NCBI GenBank assembly: GCA_963575745.1
Contig: CAUYUJ010013947.1
Location: forward strand, 411,823-437,120
Length of the DNA stretch: 25,298 nucleotides
Source: Prorocentrum cordatum
Taxonomy: Eukaryota; Sar; Dinophyceae; Prorocentrales; Prorocentraceae
Direction: 5' to 3'
Shown: piece after piece, positions 23,429-25,298 of the stretch
How the letters are laid out: each line of letters begins with the position of its first letter
Position numbering within the stretch: position 1 is the first letter of the stretch
The notes under the pieces: generated by a model
The model's input: the letters and a program-made list of their open reading frames with translations, nothing else
The model's database searches: none
What the model was told of the DNA's origin: nothing
Program-made: the position numbers and the translations under genes

Positions 23429-23584
23429 CAAGTCGGGCATGTTCTTCTACCAGTGGGGATTTTCAAACAACAAACAAAACATAGTAAGGGGACGATTTGG
23501 GAGATGTTTGAATACTTTTGCGTACGTCTCGACCGTCTCTTAGCCTTCGTCCAAAATCCGCCTGCAGGAGGACACCCCCGACCT
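23429..23584. mobile_element. family-1 TIR element, copy 7
   Basis: Left TIR caagtcgggcatgttcttct, then accagtggg; right TIR tccgcctgcaggaggacacc, then cccgacct. Interior cttcgtccaaaatccgcc matches copies 2, 5 and 6. No target duplication visible. Confidence 0.75.
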
Positions 23585-23836
23585 AAGGCCGTATACAGTC
23601 AACGCGCCTAGTAAGGACGCGCGCCTTCATCCAGGGTGCCCTTGCGCCCTTGCCTCTGAGGCCCGTCCTTGCCGTTTTCACTGCTCGCCCGCCGCCAAAC
23701 AAAAACCCAACTTCGGCCTCCAAGGGTCTTGCGTCCTTACCACGCGTCCTTAATACACGTTTTGACTGCATACGTGCGGCCTCGCTCCCCCTGGCCACGC
23801 GCGAGGCCGACTCGTCCGCCCCTGGGCGGTTTACAG
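23585..23836. other. no gene seen; diverged internal repeat
   Basis: The phrases aaggacgcgcgccttca-cc, aagggtcttgcgtccttacc and acgcgtccttaatacacg suggest scattered inverted pieces of one sequence. No exon with bias until 23837. Confidence 0.3.
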
Positions 23837-23959
23837 CTCGTCCCGCGGAAGCGCGCTCCCGCCGCGGCCGCTCCCGCCGTGGCCCCATCGCGGCCGCTCG
23901 TCGGCCGCCGGGGCCGCCCCTCGAAGAGGAAGAAGAAGAAGCAGAACACACAAACATAA
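23837..23959 (+). CDS. probable terminal exon: AT-hook-like and Lys-rich C-terminus
   Basis: CTGGGCGGTTTACAG (23836) is a good acceptor. The 40 codons to TAA (23957-23959) are almost all G/C-ending until the last few. The peptide is Ala/Pro-rich with basic residues (LVPRKRAPAAAAPAVAPSRP), then GRRGRPSKRKKKKQ: an RGRP core as in AT-hooks plus a nuclear-localisation-like lysine run. It would be the C-terminus of a DNA-binding or nuclear protein (inference). Upstream exons are not identified. A family-3 element starts within a few bases of the stop. Confidence 0.45.
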   Translation, partial: LVPRKRAPAAAAPAVAPSRPLVGRRGRPSKRKKKKQNTQT

Positions 23960-23960
23960 A

Positions 23961-24114
23961 TCAGGAGAGGAAAAAACACACAGACACAATTGATCGTCGA
24001 TTCCCCAGAAGATCTGGGAAAATATGGGCAGTGGGGGGGAAGACAGAAACCAAGAAACTATGGGGACATATTTTATTTGTATGCATTTACTTGTGTGTCC
24101 TGGGGCCCCTTCAA
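23961..24114. mobile_element. family-3 element, copy 3
   Basis: Ordered blocks tcaggagaggaaaaaacaca, cagacacaattgatcgtcga, ttcccc, gggaaaatatgggcagtggg, gaagacagaaaccaagaaac, tttatttgtatgcatttact, then tgtgtgtcctggggcccctt. It begins directly after the predicted stop codon and is followed by a family-2 element. Confidence 0.7.
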
Positions 24115-24123
24115 TAAAAACGT

Positions 24124-24259
24124 TTGGCGCTGCGCGCGGATTTCTTGGAGCCGGTCTTGGGGCCGCTGCCTGGCGCGCGGAGCGCGCCAGGGGCGGCGGC
24201 GGAGGCGCCGCCGGGGGGGCCCAGCGCAGAGCCAGGAGATATCCGCGCGCAGCGCCAAG
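24124..24259. mobile_element. family-2 foldback element
   Basis: Ends ttggcgctgcgcgcggattt / (inverted) ttggcgctgcgcgcggatat pair over about 40 bp with mismatches. The centre has ggcgcgcggagcgcgcc and gcggcggaggcgccgccg hairpins. Confidence 0.75.
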
Positions 24260-24264
24260 AGTGT

Positions 24265-24640
24265 AGGCTTGTTTGGTTGTTTCTCCGCTTGGTCCTGGCC
24301 GCGGCCGCAGCAGTGTGATCGGCGCCTCGAGTGCAGGCGTTTGCGTCCCCGTCGCGGGTCCCTGTGTCAAGAGTGGGAAAACCACCCAGGCCCCGACACA
24401 ATTGGCGTTCACTGAGCGGCCCTGGGCGCTCACGAAGCAGCTTTGTGCCCTGTTCGGGATTTGCCTGGCTGCGTCTACAATCCGACTTCGCTCGTCGGGG
24501 TGATTCCTATGGGGGTGGATTTTCTGCCCTCTGCTTTGGCCCTGGTGTGTGCTGGGTCTGGCTCGAGAGGCCCCGCGCGGAGCCCCTCGCTCTATAGATT
24601 CGCGCAGTCGGGCGTAGAAGGGCACCGCGCTAGCCCCAGA
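24265..24640. other. no gene seen
   Basis: Mixed GC-rich sequence with overlapping short open frames. I find no splice-bounded biased segment or repeat. Confidence 0.3.
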
Positions 24641-24649
24641 GAGGGTACT

Positions 24650-24875
24650 CGATGCATGGCACGGCGCAGCACTGCGCTGTCGAGGTAGGGCGTGCCATTT
24701 CATTGCAGCACCGACCATGGCATCGCATTGCGGTGAATCCGATGGCATTGCGTTGTATGCCATTGCGTAGCATGGCGTTGCGCAGTTCAGCGCTGCATCT
24801 CACAACCTTGCAGAGCAAGGCATGCAATCGCATGGTAGTGTGACACAGCATAGCGTTGCATTGCATATCATGGCT
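24650..24875. repeat. degenerate GCATTGCG / GCATGGC tandem repeat
   Basis: Many variants of gcattgcg, gcatggca, gcgttgca and gcgcagc in direct and inverted order; a low-complexity array with no gene. Confidence 0.8.
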
Positions 24876-24884
24876 TCGTGAACG

Positions 24885-25240
24885 GTGCAGCCGGAACACC
24901 ACGATGGAGGACGGGCCATTTGGAGACGAGGCCGTTGTTACAGCAGGAGTATCATTCGGACGGGCTGGCAACACGCGTTCGTGAGGGCTGCGTTGCAGTG
25001 GGCATATCATTCGGAAGGACGCCAAACGCGGAAATGAGACCACTGTTGCAGCGGGAGCGTCATGCGGAAGGACCTGAAGCGCGGAAGTGAGGGCAGCGCT
25101 GCAGCGGTAGCACCCGTTGGAAAGGACCCGAAACGCGGAAGTGAGACCAGGGCTGCATCGGGAACGCAAGGCTGAGGGACCAGAAGCACGGACCTCAGGC
25201 CTGCGCTGCAGCGGGAGCACCATTTTGAAGGACCGAAGGC
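24885..25240. repeat. degenerate tandem repeat, about 53-bp unit, 6 copies
   Basis: Units contain gctgcagcgggagcaccatt, then cggaaggacc-gaaacgcgga, then agtgag. Starts recur near 24938, 24990, 25044, 25098, 25150 and 25205. Confidence 0.85.
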
Positions 25241-25247
25241 GATCTGT

Positions 25248-25298
25248 ACGGCGGGGGGGGGAGGGGGGCGTCACGTCTTACCCCCCCCCCGCCCCCCC
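25248..25298. repeat. poly-G then poly-C runs at window end
   Basis: A gcggggggggaggggggcg run followed by cccccccccc-g-ccccccc could fold back on itself. It continues past the window edge. Confidence 0.8.

Noticed and set aside
24885-25240. Repeat protein encoded on the reverse strand (214-residue frame)
   Set aside because: The frame follows the degenerate 53-bp tandem array and the GCATTGCG array, with no splice or codon-bias support.
1-25298. tRNA, 5S, snRNA or spliced-leader genes
   Set aside because: I looked for the tRNA B-box (GGTTCGAATCC type), U6-like starts and the dinoflagellate spliced-leader core (CCGTAGCCATTTTGGC). Only CCGTAGCC at 1236 matches the first bases, and it lacks the rest.

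Overview
The window looks like nuclear DNA from a large-genome, GC-rich protist, most likely a dinoflagellate (inference). The reasons are a few very short, GC3-rich exons separated by kilobases of repeat-filled DNA, acceptors mostly of the form AG followed by G, many short terminal-inverted-repeat (TIR) elements, and long triplet and dinucleotide microsatellites. There is no bacterial-style gene, rRNA, recognisable tRNA or CRISPR array. Almost all long open frames are by-products of repeats.

The best gene is on the + strand between about 2.1 and 12.0 kb. Exon 2127-2222 carries the third iron-binding His region of an AlkB-type 2-oxoglutarate/Fe(II) dioxygenase. Exon 6932-7116 carries the 2-oxoglutarate-binding Rx5R motif in an ALKBH7-like context. 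Exons 11606-11711 and 11817-12003 follow in compatible phase, are separated by a 105-bp GT-AG intron, and would end the protein in a His/Asp/Gly-rich tail, a short hydrophobic stretch and a basic end. Exon 5019-5108 and two or three weaker exons may also belong. The exon with the HxD motif was not found and probably lies upstream of the window.

A second possible + strand gene (no family recognised) is suggested by phase-0 exons at 12221-12349, 16175-16336 and 16611-16712. A third is suggested by a terminal exon at 23837-23959 that ends in an AT-hook-like and lysine-rich tail.

The rest is repeats. At least seven copies of one 117-173 bp TIR element are present, three with exact target-site duplications of 8, 9 and 10 bp. 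There are several other foldback or TIR families (at 0.85, 3.6-8.7, 5.1/15.4, 5.4/11.4/24.0, 10.2 and 18.9 kb), a dispersed family at 12-21 kb, and an 80-90 bp satellite at 13.4, 21.1 and 23.2 kb. A 64-bp array that is open in all three forward frames lies at 21.9 kb, and an AT-rich 238-bp tandem triplication at 22.2-22.8 kb. A GGA-rich tract of about 865 bp spans 12.4-13.25 kb. Several TIR elements end in CAG or lie directly against predicted acceptors, which raises the possibility of introner-like (intron-generating) elements. That is a hypothesis and needs transcript data.
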